From: Novosphingobium sp. FSW06-99
GTDB lineage: Bacteria > Pseudomonadota > Alphaproteobacteria > Sphingomonadales > Sphingomonadaceae
Direction: 5' to 3'
Assembly (NCBI RefSeq): GCF_001519065.1
Contig: NZ_KQ954254.1
Coordinates: 324,730-388,729 of the forward strand
DNA length: 64,000 nt
This document shows, in pieces, positions 34,042 through 41,859 of this stretch (the first letter of the stretch is position 1; each line of letters starts with the position of its first letter). Position numbers and translations under genes: made by a program. Under the pieces are notes generated by a model that was not told the origin of the DNA, did not search any database, and saw only the letters and a program-made list of their open reading frames with translations.

Positions 34042-35730
34042 TCAGGTCTGCCGTCGTGCCAGCTCCTCTTCGATGCGGCGCCGTACGCGGCGGTAGAGTG
34101 CGGGGTCGAGCATATCGGCCAGTGTCTCGTAGACAACAGACATCGCGTCGGCGGGCGACATGGTGATTGCGGTCTCGCCCGGACGAACGACCTCCACGTC
34201 CTCGATCCGCCGTCTCGTCGAGTTGACCCGCGCGGTCAGCGCCGTCAGGGCTTCCGCGTCTTCCGCCGAAATGAGGTCTTGGCTGGCCGCGTCCGCGATC
34301 TCACCGCTGACGACACGGGCCTCTGCGATCAGCTCCTGCTGCTCGTCCATAGTGATCGTCGGCCCGATCGCTTGTGACGCCGCTGCCAGGTAGGTCTCTA
34401 CCTTTTCTGCCAGCTTCTTGATCTTGGAGCGGCCGCTGGAGGCCTTGTATGTCTTCGACGCCAGGTCCTTCAGCGTGGGCGACAATTCCGCCTGGATCGC
34501 GAGCCAGGTGGCGTTTTCCTCGAAGCCGTCCCGGCGCGCGTTCGGGATTGCGTCGGCGCAGACGACATGTATCTCGCCGATGTGCCACTCGTTGAAGCGC
34601 GCGTATGTCGGCCTGATCGAAGCGAACATGCCATCTGTGATGACGGTGCCGTCGATCTGGATGTCGCGCACGCGGACGCGCAGGCCCCGGCCTTCGTCGG
34701 TGAGCGCTCCGAGCACCTGATGCGTTCCGATCCAGCCCCACCATTTCGGTGGCGTCGCCTCGTCGCGTATGCCGCGGATATTCTGGAGCTTGACGGCGTT
34801 CCGATTGGCTGGCTTCACCGAACTTAAGTAGGGCTTTCGAATCTCGTAGGTGTCGATGGTGATCGCCGGCTGTGGCGGCGCGCCGTAGCCTGACCCAACC
34901 TCCTCGAGTGGATCATCCGCGACGTCGAGCCCATCTTCAGTCTGGCCCCCCTCGTCAATCCTCCTGTGCACGAGGTTGATCTCAATTGGCTCGAGTGGCT
35001 GGCCGGCGTCGATGGCCAGCGCGCGGATCCGCTCGGTGAAGGGGAAGTCCTTGTTGAAGTCTGCAGGGGAGGTCTGGACCAAGTAGGTTCGCAGCAGGGC
35101 GACGTCCGTGATCTCCTCAGGAGCCTCGCTGAGCCCATCCATGATCACCCGCATGTAGTGGCTTGGCGCTTCCGATGGCGGGACCGCCCGAGGCTTGTCG
35201 GTGACCGCTGCCGCTAAAAGGTCCTGGATGTCCTCACCGGCGCTGCGGTCGGGGTCCATCGCCGCGCGCAGCCGTACGCAGTCGAATGTGACCGTCGTCT
35301 CGGTCGTCTCCCCGGCGTATTTCGTCACGAAACGCAGCTCGTCGCAATAGGCAATGCCCGCCAAGCGGCCGATGCCGCGGAAGCCAGCCTGCTGCCGGCG
35401 ATCCTTGCTCGATGCGCCCACCGAGGAGAGCACGCTCCAGGCCGTCGCCGCTGAGATGCCTGTGCCGTCGTCCTCGATCGTCAAGGTGCTGGCGAGGTCG
35501 TCCAGGGTGATGGTCACGGATCCCTTGGCCGGCTCCAGCCACTTGCTCCGTCTTGCCCGCCGAATCGAATCATACGCGTTCTGGATATATTCCCTGATGG
35601 CGTGCCGTGGCTCACCGTACATGCCGACAGTGAGCGTTTCGAGCACGTAGCTGCCGATGTGGGCGCGCCGAACCACCGGCTGGGCGCCCGATGCGGCGGC
35701 AGGTGCCGTAGGTTGCTGGGTGGTAGTCAT
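34042..35730 (-). CDS. GHKL/Hsp90-like ATPase, minus-strand copy
   Basis: A 562-residue protein with the same domain order as its convergent neighbour: N-box IREYIQNAYDSIRRARR (47-63), G1 IEDDGTGISAATA (86-98), G2 GFRGIGRLAGIAYCD (116-130), then a long middle domain and a coiled-coil C-terminus. The ATG at 35730 overlaps the stop of the upstream PIN gene (ATGA), so that start is preferred over 35760. Sequence identity to the plus-strand copy is limited to the ATP-binding boxes and nearby residues, so the two are distant paralogues rather than a recent duplication. Confidence 0.87.
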   Translation of the reverse strand: MTTTQQPTAPAAASGAQPVVRRAHIGSYVLETLTVGMYGEPRHAIREYIQNAYDSIRRARRSKWLEPAKGSVTITLDDLASTLTIEDDGTGISAATAWSVLSSVGASSKDRRQQAGFRGIGRLAGIAYCDELRFVTKYAGETTETTVTFDCVRLRAAMDPDRSAGEDIQDLLAAAVTDKPRAVPPSEAPSHYMRVIMDGLSEAPEEITDVALLRTYLVQTSPADFNKDFPFTERIRALAIDAGQPLEPIEINLVHRRIDEGGQTEDGLDVADDPLEEVGSGYGAPPQPAITIDTYEIRKPYLSSVKPANRNAVKLQNIRGIRDEATPPKWWGWIGTHQVLGALTDEGRGLRVRVRDIQIDGTVITDGMFASIRPTYARFNEWHIGEIHVVCADAIPNARRDGFEENATWLAIQAELSPTLKDLASKTYKASSGRSKIKKLAEKVETYLAAASQAIGPTITMDEQQELIAEARVVSGEIADAASQDLISAEDAEALTALTARVNSTRRRIEDVEVVRPGETAITMSPADAMSVVYETLADMLDPALYRRVRRRIEEELARRQT

Positions 35731-37496
35731 AGGCGTCGAAAGCCTTTCGTGTTCGACCATTTCAGTTTGGAGGCGTCCGGCTCATCGAAGTTCAGCCAGT
35801 CCTCTGGGACGGAGTATCTTGCAGCCACGACGCTCCTGAGGGCGGCCACGGTTCCACGGCCGAAGCCGTCGTCCCCCTCCTGCGGAATCAGCACACTCAG
35901 GGTATCCGCATCCCCTGCCTCGATGTCTTCCAGAAGGTCACGCTCGGCGACGCGCATCCCGAGCAGCACGGGCGAGCGCCCGCGCACCCGCTCGAGGTCG
36001 AGGGTGACCGCGATGGCGGGCCGACTGCCAGCGAGGGGAAGCGCCAAATACCGTTCGACGTCCGCTTGCAGCGCTTCCACGATAAGCGCCACGGCGGGAC
36101 CCAGGGATTGGCGCTCGGCGGCCGAGAGCGCTGCTTCCGCCCCTAGGCCGAGCGGCAGGCGTCGACGCTTGCCGGCCGGCTCGAAGTAGATGCCGTGCAA
36201 CACTCCGGCGAAGAACGCGAGGGCCTCCGCGGAGGCCGCCCCATCGACGGAGGTGTTCGCTATAAGATTCAGGGCACTCTGGAGGCCGCCGAGCGCAGCC
36301 TCGCGCACCGACTTGCCCAGCGCAAACCATTCCGAGGGGGTGAACGGCGGATCCCGCTGCTCCCCTAGTCCGGCGATCGCCGCCTCCTGACGAAAGGGAT
36401 CGGCCGAGGCGAGGTCTGCCAACGTGGCTGCGAACACCGGATTTGGCTGTGCAGGCGGCGCCATCAGCTCTGCGAGCGCCGAGATCGCTGCTTGCTGCGC
36501 ACCGCCTTGGTGTTTCGCCGCGTCGTGTTCGGCGTTCGGCGGTGGACGCCTCCTTGGCGTTCTGGCGGCGAGCTCCTCGGCGGTGGGCGCCATCAGTGGC
36601 TGCACGGCCCTGAAGAGCTGCGGCACCGGCAGCCGTGCGAACCGGTGCATGACCACGATCAGCATCTCGACACTGACGACGTGCAGCTCGGTCATATTGG
36701 TATGTGTCTTCAGCTCGTGGAGCAGTAGCGGCGAAGGCAGGACCGTCTCGAATTCGCGCTGGTTTCCTTGGCGACGACCGGCGGCGTCCAGAATCCCCGC
36801 GGGCCTATAGACCCAGTCGTCCTTGTTGTCGTTCGTAAGCACGATCACTGAGCCCGCGGCCTTGCCATGGCAGTGATTGACGACCTCGTTCCAGAGCATG
36901 CGGTCGCCAAAGCGGTTCTCAGGCTTATTGTGGTCGGCGAACCCGGGCGGTATCCGACCCTCGACGCGCGCGGCGACCTCGGTATCTATCCACTGCAGGA
37001 TCGGGAATATGTTACTGTCGAGGACGTGATCGTTGATGAAAGGTAGGATCTCGGCTGCGAGGTCCTCCCAACCGGTCGCGGGCGTCATCCCGCATAACCG
37101 CATCAACTCCTGGCCGAGACGATCGATCTCCGCCTGGTAGGTCGCGAGATTGGCGAAACCGCGCACCTGCCGGTCGTCAGCCGCCATCGCGACATGCGCC
37201 TTAGCCTGCTCGATCGACTGCTGCAGACTTTTGATTGCCGCCTTCAGGGGCGTGAGGGCCGCCTGGTTCGATCTTAGATAACCGTAGAGCTCGTGGGCCG
37301 CCCACACCGGGACGAGGAAGCGCGTTCCGAGCATTGCGACCCAGTCGAAGAACTCTCTGCGAGGCTCCCTCCCGAGACTGAACAGCCAGAACAGGACATT
37401 CGTGTCCACAAACACCAGCGTGGTTGGTTCGGCGATCGCGTCTGCGATCTCCTGAAACAACTCGTGCTGGGCGATCGTCGTCGGGTGGAGCTTCAC
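35727..37496 (-). CDS. PIN-like (DUF4935-type) protein
   Basis: A 589-residue protein whose N-terminal domain is PIN-like: LVFVDTNVLFWLFSLG (D31), acidic Glu in VPVWAAHELYGYLR, and IVLTNDNKDDWVYRP near residue 218, a pattern known from the DUF4935 family. The remaining 350 residues have no identified domain; they include an Ala/Pro-rich linker and a helical region. GGGGAGG precedes the ATG. It is coupled by a 4-base overlap to the GHKL ATPase gene. An RNase effector controlled by the GHKL partner is a reasonable inference. Confidence 0.78.
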   Translation of the reverse strand: MKLHPTTIAQHELFQEIADAIAEPTTLVFVDTNVLFWLFSLGREPRREFFDWVAMLGTRFLVPVWAAHELYGYLRSNQAALTPLKAAIKSLQQSIEQAKAHVAMAADDRQVRGFANLATYQAEIDRLGQELMRLCGMTPATGWEDLAAEILPFINDHVLDSNIFPILQWIDTEVAARVEGRIPPGFADHNKPENRFGDRMLWNEVVNHCHGKAAGSVIVLTNDNKDDWVYRPAGILDAAGRRQGNQREFETVLPSPLLLHELKTHTNMTELHVVSVEMLIVVMHRFARLPVPQLFRAVQPLMAPTAEELAARTPRRRPPPNAEHDAAKHQGGAQQAAISALAELMAPPAQPNPVFAATLADLASADPFRQEAAIAGLGEQRDPPFTPSEWFALGKSVREAALGGLQSALNLIANTSVDGAASAEALAFFAGVLHGIYFEPAGKRRRLPLGLGAEAALSAAERQSLGPAVALIVEALQADVERYLALPLAGSRPAIAVTLDLERVRGRSPVLLGMRVAERDLLEDIEAGDADTLSVLIPQEGDDGFGRGTVAALRSVVAARYSVPEDWLNFDEPDASKLKWSNTKGFRRL

Positions 37497-37661
37497 GCGC
37501 TACCACCTCCCCACTGATGTGGCAGGCTTGCTGCACTGTCGATCAACATCCGATCATCTTTCGCGACCCCCCACCTGCCCATACCGAGAAGTTGCCCTTA
37601 TCCCAACTGCTGTCGATCCAATCCTGACACTTCGACCCGGGCCGCCCGGTGCAGCATCGAT

Positions 37662-38348
37662 CTAGGAGAAGTTTTCCATGCGCTTGTTCAAGAGGTCATT
37701 AGCGAACGCCCGGATCAGCAGCGATTCCAACTGCCCGATCATGCCATCCGCAACCTCGTAGGCGCTGACGTATGTGGCTAGCTCGTGCAGTCGGACATTC
37801 ACCGTTCGAATCTGGCGGCGCAGCTCGTCCGATGTGCGGAAATCCTGACGGCGCTCGGGGTGGTTCACCCGCCGGATATTCTGCAGTTGGCGGTCCCGAT
37901 TGAACACCAAGTTAATCTCTTTCCAAAGCGATTGGCTCCTCGCCTTGCCCGCGTACAGCGCACGGCCCCGGCTATCGTGGAAGATGTAAATGCCATGGTG
38001 GGCCTCCAGCTCCTTGCGCAGCCCCAAAAGATATGGGTGCTCGAAGCCGTCCACCTTTGCCTGGAAGATACAGTAGTTCTCCCCGGAGCCAATCCGAGCC
38101 GGGGTCAACTCGAAAAACTCTACGATCGGACGCAAGGCCGACAACTGAGTTCGATTGGCCGATACAGACTCGACCTTGAGTATAAGGCCCGCCATCTGGT
38201 CCGCAGTGACCTCGTCGCGCGCTTCCCAGTTTGATAACGCCTGAACGGTTACGCCTAACCTCGCCGCTATGGCGGCCTTGGTTGGCTGTTTGCCAAGCTC
38301 GCGCTCCATCCGCTTTCGGATGCTCGCAATAAATTGAGCGCCAGTCAT
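37662..38348 (-). CDS. Helix-turn-helix and GIY-YIG nuclease-like fusion protein
   Basis: A 228-residue protein. Residues 1-60 form an Xre-type HTH (KAAIAARLGVTVQALSNWEA), and residues 117-150 match a GIY-YIG nuclease core: HHGIYIFHDSRGRALYAGKA with a downstream KEINLVFNRD. The C-terminus is helical. The combination suggests a DNA-binding protein that either cleaves at its site or uses the GIY-YIG fold for binding. ATG 38348 is chosen because GGAGG lies 8 bases upstream; ATG 38363 and an ATG at 38417 are alternatives. It is separated by 165 bases from the PIN gene and may regulate the island. Confidence 0.7.
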   Translation of the reverse strand: MTGAQFIASIRKRMERELGKQPTKAAIAARLGVTVQALSNWEARDEVTADQMAGLILKVESVSANRTQLSALRPIVEFFELTPARIGSGENYCIFQAKVDGFEHPYLLGLRKELEAHHGIYIFHDSRGRALYAGKARSQSLWKEINLVFNRDRQLQNIRRVNHPERRQDFRTSDELRRQIRTVNVRLHELATYVSAYEVADGMIGQLESLLIRAFANDLLNKRMENFS

Positions 38349-38733
38349 TTTCTCCGCCTCCATACCGTGAGTGCCACATCGTCGGCGCAAATCAAGATTT
38401 GTATTCGTGATCTGCATTGAACGCTGCGAGCACGCCGGCCTAAGACAGTGATCCGTAGTAGATCGGCCAATGTATCTACGCTGCTATGCAGTTTGGTTCG
38501 TCGCTTCGGTCCTCCGTGGCCTGCGCCAGGAAGCGCGCGAGGGCGCCCTTACATTGGCGCGTCGCGAAACACACCCAGCCCGCTGTTCGTTGTGTAGATG
38601 GTTGCGGGGGTGATCCTCAACATGACAAGCCCGGGTAATACGTTCGCCGTCGCAATCGCTGAAAAAAGCTGTATTTAAGGTGCTTGCCGGTCATCTTGTT
38701 TGCGTTTCGTTCCAACAATGCTATTGGAACAGT
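38349..38733. other. 385-base boundary region between cargo island and tra operon end
   Basis: No gene is supported. It should contain the promoter of the HTH/GIY-YIG gene (minus) and that of the small membrane-protein gene (plus). It has an inverted repeat GTAGAT-N10-ATCTAC (38458-38479) and a perfect operator-like repeat at 38709-38730. It is the likely right edge of the cargo island. Confidence 0.5.
38709..38730. promoter_or_regulatory. Operator-like inverted repeat before the 38734 gene
   Basis: GTTCCAA (38709-38715), 8-base spacer, TTGGAAC (38724-38730): a perfect 7-bp inverted repeat ending 3 bases before the ATG at 38734. A protein bound there would block ribosome access or elongation. 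Which regulator binds is unknown. Confidence 0.6.
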
Positions 38734-39081
38734 ATGACCAATGATCCTCAAATCACCCGCCTCCAGCAGCAAGTTCACGCCCTCAGCGCCGAAAACGTCG
38801 CTCTGCGCGAGGGCAATTTTCGCGGCTCGAAAGCCGAAGCGCTGCTGGCATTCGAATACGACCGCATCCCCGACGCGATGAAGACCCCGCGCGCGGTCGC
38901 CCTCCAGCGCCGGGTCGCGACTGTGGTGATAATTCTAGTCCCGATTTTACTGGTCGCGGTCGCCGTCATTGGCGGGTTCAATGCCTATCGAGATCACCAG
39001 CAGAGTGTCGAAATGCAGAAGAGGTTGAGCGACTTTGGCGACACAATCGACCGAGACGTCCGGCGGGCTCTTCCTCACTGA
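38734..39081 (+). CDS. Small single-pass membrane protein with coiled coil
   Basis: A 115-residue protein: an N-terminal coiled coil (ITRLQQQVHALSAENVALRE), one transmembrane helix (VVIILVPILLVAVAVIGGF, about 72-90) and a short C-terminal helix. The gene overlaps the 3' end of traG by 7 bases in convergent orientation. No ribosome site is strong; the start sits directly after the operator-like repeat. An envelope role in transfer, or surface exclusion, is possible, but nothing shows it. Confidence 0.6.
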   Translation: MTNDPQITRLQQQVHALSAENVALREGNFRGSKAEALLAFEYDRIPDAMKTPRAVALQRRVATVVIILVPILLVAVAVIGGFNAYRDHQQSVEMQKRLSDFGDTIDRDVRRALPH

Positions 39082-41849
39082 CCTACCTCGCGCTTGGTTT
39101 TCGCGTCCTGTTGGTCAGCTTTCCGCGCCGCCGAGCCGAACTTAACCTTCGACGCCGCATCTTCATCAGCGACATCAGCCGCTCCTCGCGCAATCGCCTC
39201 GCGCGCCGCGTCGTCTCCTGGCGCTTTCTGCGCCGTGGTGCCTTCCGCTGACCCGCTTTGCCCGCCCGCGCGATGCCCGTGTCGGCTGCCGGCCGGCGGC
39301 GCCACCGGCGGATCGGACAGGTGAACAGGCCCCGGGCCTTTGACGGTGCCCATTGTTGCGATGGGGTCCCCCAGCATCGCCTCAACCGGCTGCGTTCCGT
39401 TTGCTGCATAGTCCTCAAGGATCTTCGACACGATCATATTGCGGACTTCGCGCTGATGGGGGGTGGGCGTGGTGTTGGTGAGTGATGGCGCGCCGAGGTC
39501 GCGGAATTCCGGTGACGATGCCATTTGCGCATATCGGGATGCCACGACCTGGCTCATGTCGTCCGAGATCTGGAAGCCGTGGGCTTGAGAGTAGGACGCT
39601 ATGCGTTCGAGCCGAGCGCCCACCTCGTCCGATTGCGAGGCCTGGCGTTCCAGCGATTGCGCTTCTGAGAAGTCGCGCTCGACGGCGTGTCGCTTTTCGC
39701 CGAAATTCTCGACCCGACGAAATGTGCCATCGCGCCAGTAACCGCCGGCAGTGAGCGTGATGTCGGCGCCATTGGCATGATATTTGGCGACATTGGTGCT
39801 CTGGTTTTCGCTCTGCGCATCGCTGGCGTTGCGGCCTTCCTGATCGGCCGTGTTTTTGGTCCACTTGTGGTCCCAGCTCCCCCCGGCCGATGCACCAAGC
39901 TCGGCTCCCAGCACCTTGCCACCGACGCCTGCCTTTGCACCTGTGTTGACGCCGAAGGTATTAGTCTCAGAATGGCCGAGTGAACGACCCGACGAGAGAG
40001 TGTCGCCAATCGTTCGGTTCGAGCCAGTCTGGCTCTTGGCATCGGTTCCCTGACGGTCGAACTGGCTGGACGTGTTGCCGCCCTGAGCGCCGGTCGATTC
40101 TTCGCTGCCCGAAGCGTGTCGCGATCCCGACGATAGCGAGTCCAGTGTGCGCATGCCTTCGGACCAGCGTTCGCTCGATGCGCTGCGCAGTTGATTCGCG
40201 CGGGAATGGTACTGCGCGCCGCTCTGCTGGAGATTGGCGGTCACGCTCTGCATCTCGCTTGGGCTGAAACCGAAATGGCTGATGCCTGGCGTGGTGTTGT
40301 AGACTGTGGACCCGTCCGGCATCGTGCTGGTGATCGTGCCGTTGGCGCCGCGCATGTTGACTTGAGGGGCTCCGCTTGAGGCGAGGGTCCAGGTCGGCGC
40401 GGTGTTGACTTGCTGCCCCGTCACATTCTGGAAGTGCTCATTCCCGTAGGAATAGTTTCCTGTCGTGCGTTCGACCGCGGCCGCTTCGGCGGCCTGCATG
40501 GCAGGTGCCAGCATAGACCCGGTGCTGGAAGCAATCGACATCGCGCCCTTGGCCATGCCGGCGGCGAGCACGGGCACGAACATGAGCATGTAACCAGCCA
40601 GCGTTTCCATGTTCTGGTCGATGGTATCGATGCCTGCCATCGTCCTCATTGTCATGCCGCCCGGTGCCATGGCGGCAAGCTGCGAGGCCGAATATTGGGT
40701 GATGAACATATGGAGCACCGCATAGATCGGCCCCCACGAGGCGAGATAGAAAAAGCCGGTGAGATAGCCCTTCAAGAGCGCCGGCCCAGTCTGGGGGAAC
40801 AGGAATAGCGGAAAAACCACAGGGAACATCGCGTAGAAGACGATGGTGAGGACGAGGTTCAGCACAGGCACCCATGTCATCGCCTGGCGCGCCGCTGACA
40901 TATAGGAGTTCTGGGCTTGAACATCGGCGTGGAGCGCTGCGAAGGTATCGCCGCCGCCGGCACCGAAATTCGCCCGAGCTTCCATGAAGGCGTTCACCAG
41001 CGACCGCTGCTGGAAGATCTGCTGCGCGCTCATGCCCGTCCCGCCATAGAAAGTCTGGACCATGGTCGGCAGGTCGTTCTGGAGTTGAGTGACCGCGCTC
41101 GTGGATGGCAAGTTGGGATAGAATGCCGGCGCAGTAGCCTTGATCCCGGCAGTGCTTAGCGCCGGGTAAGCATTGGCGATATTCTGATAAGCGGTCTGGC
41201 AGCCGATGATCGACGCGGTGCCGCCGCCCGCCGGAATCCATGTCGTCGATCGCGCGGCCGAGCCCGGCCCCAGCGCGGTCAGCAGGTCGGTGGAGCTTGC
41301 CAGCGTCGCCCACCCGTTACCTTGGCCAAGCAAAATATCGTAGAAGGTGCACTGCCCGAGGAAGTTCTCGACGTTGGCCTTCATCACCGGATCGGCAATC
41401 GTGAACTGCTGCGTCAAATCGTTGAGGCGCGTGGGATAGATCATCCCGCCCGCGGTGTATTCGAGAGACGCCGGCATCGTGAAAACGCTCTCGGCGGTGT
41501 TCGTCAGCCAGTTGTTCACCTGGCTCGAAAAGGACGCGACCACCGCAAGCCCCAATGGGACGTTGGCGACCGCGCCATTGCCAACCGTTGGGTTGATCGT
41601 GTCGGACACCACTACCGTCGCCGTCGGCACGATCATGCACATGTACATCGCGGTTGCGGACAGGAACCAGTTGAACAGCACCCGCCAGTTCAGCGAAAAG
41701 GCCATGATGAGGAGGCAGTAGCCGAGCCCCATCACCATCACCACCTGGAGCATCGAGCGAAAGCCGCCGCCACCGGTCCAGGCCGCGACCGCATTCAGAA
41801 CATTGACGATGTACTGGCCACCGCCACTGGTGATCACATTGACGGTCAT
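39075..41849 (-). CDS. traG: TraG, mating-pair stabilisation membrane protein
   Basis: A 924-residue inner-membrane protein. The N-terminal TraG domain has several membrane helices (MVMGLGYCLLIMAFSL near residue 40, then LVLTIVFYAMFPVVFPLFLF and later VPVLAAGMAKGAMS). The C-terminal half (from about residue 500) is Ser/Gln/Asn-rich and periplasmic or cytoplasmic, as in F TraG, where it contributes to mating stabilisation and entry exclusion. ATG 41849 is chosen because GAGG stands about 8 bases upstream. It is the last gene of the tra operon. Confidence 0.93.
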   Translation of the reverse strand: MTVNVITSGGGQYIVNVLNAVAAWTGGGGFRSMLQVVMVMGLGYCLLIMAFSLNWRVLFNWFLSATAMYMCMIVPTATVVVSDTINPTVGNGAVANVPLGLAVVASFSSQVNNWLTNTAESVFTMPASLEYTAGGMIYPTRLNDLTQQFTIADPVMKANVENFLGQCTFYDILLGQGNGWATLASSTDLLTALGPGSAARSTTWIPAGGGTASIIGCQTAYQNIANAYPALSTAGIKATAPAFYPNLPSTSAVTQLQNDLPTMVQTFYGGTGMSAQQIFQQRSLVNAFMEARANFGAGGGDTFAALHADVQAQNSYMSAARQAMTWVPVLNLVLTIVFYAMFPVVFPLFLFPQTGPALLKGYLTGFFYLASWGPIYAVLHMFITQYSASQLAAMAPGGMTMRTMAGIDTIDQNMETLAGYMLMFVPVLAAGMAKGAMSIASSTGSMLAPAMQAAEAAAVERTTGNYSYGNEHFQNVTGQQVNTAPTWTLASSGAPQVNMRGANGTITSTMPDGSTVYNTTPGISHFGFSPSEMQSVTANLQQSGAQYHSRANQLRSASSERWSEGMRTLDSLSSGSRHASGSEESTGAQGGNTSSQFDRQGTDAKSQTGSNRTIGDTLSSGRSLGHSETNTFGVNTGAKAGVGGKVLGAELGASAGGSWDHKWTKNTADQEGRNASDAQSENQSTNVAKYHANGADITLTAGGYWRDGTFRRVENFGEKRHAVERDFSEAQSLERQASQSDEVGARLERIASYSQAHGFQISDDMSQVVASRYAQMASSPEFRDLGAPSLTNTTPTPHQREVRNMIVSKILEDYAANGTQPVEAMLGDPIATMGTVKGPGPVHLSDPPVAPPAGSRHGHRAGGQSGSAEGTTAQKAPGDDAAREAIARGAADVADEDAASKVKFGSAARKADQQDAKTKREVGQ

Positions 41850-41859
41850 GGCCACGACC

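Noticed and set aside
38709..38730. SOS (LexA) box
   Set aside because: The alphaproteobacterial SOS box is a GTTC-N7-GTTC direct repeat; this site is an inverted repeat with a longer spacing.
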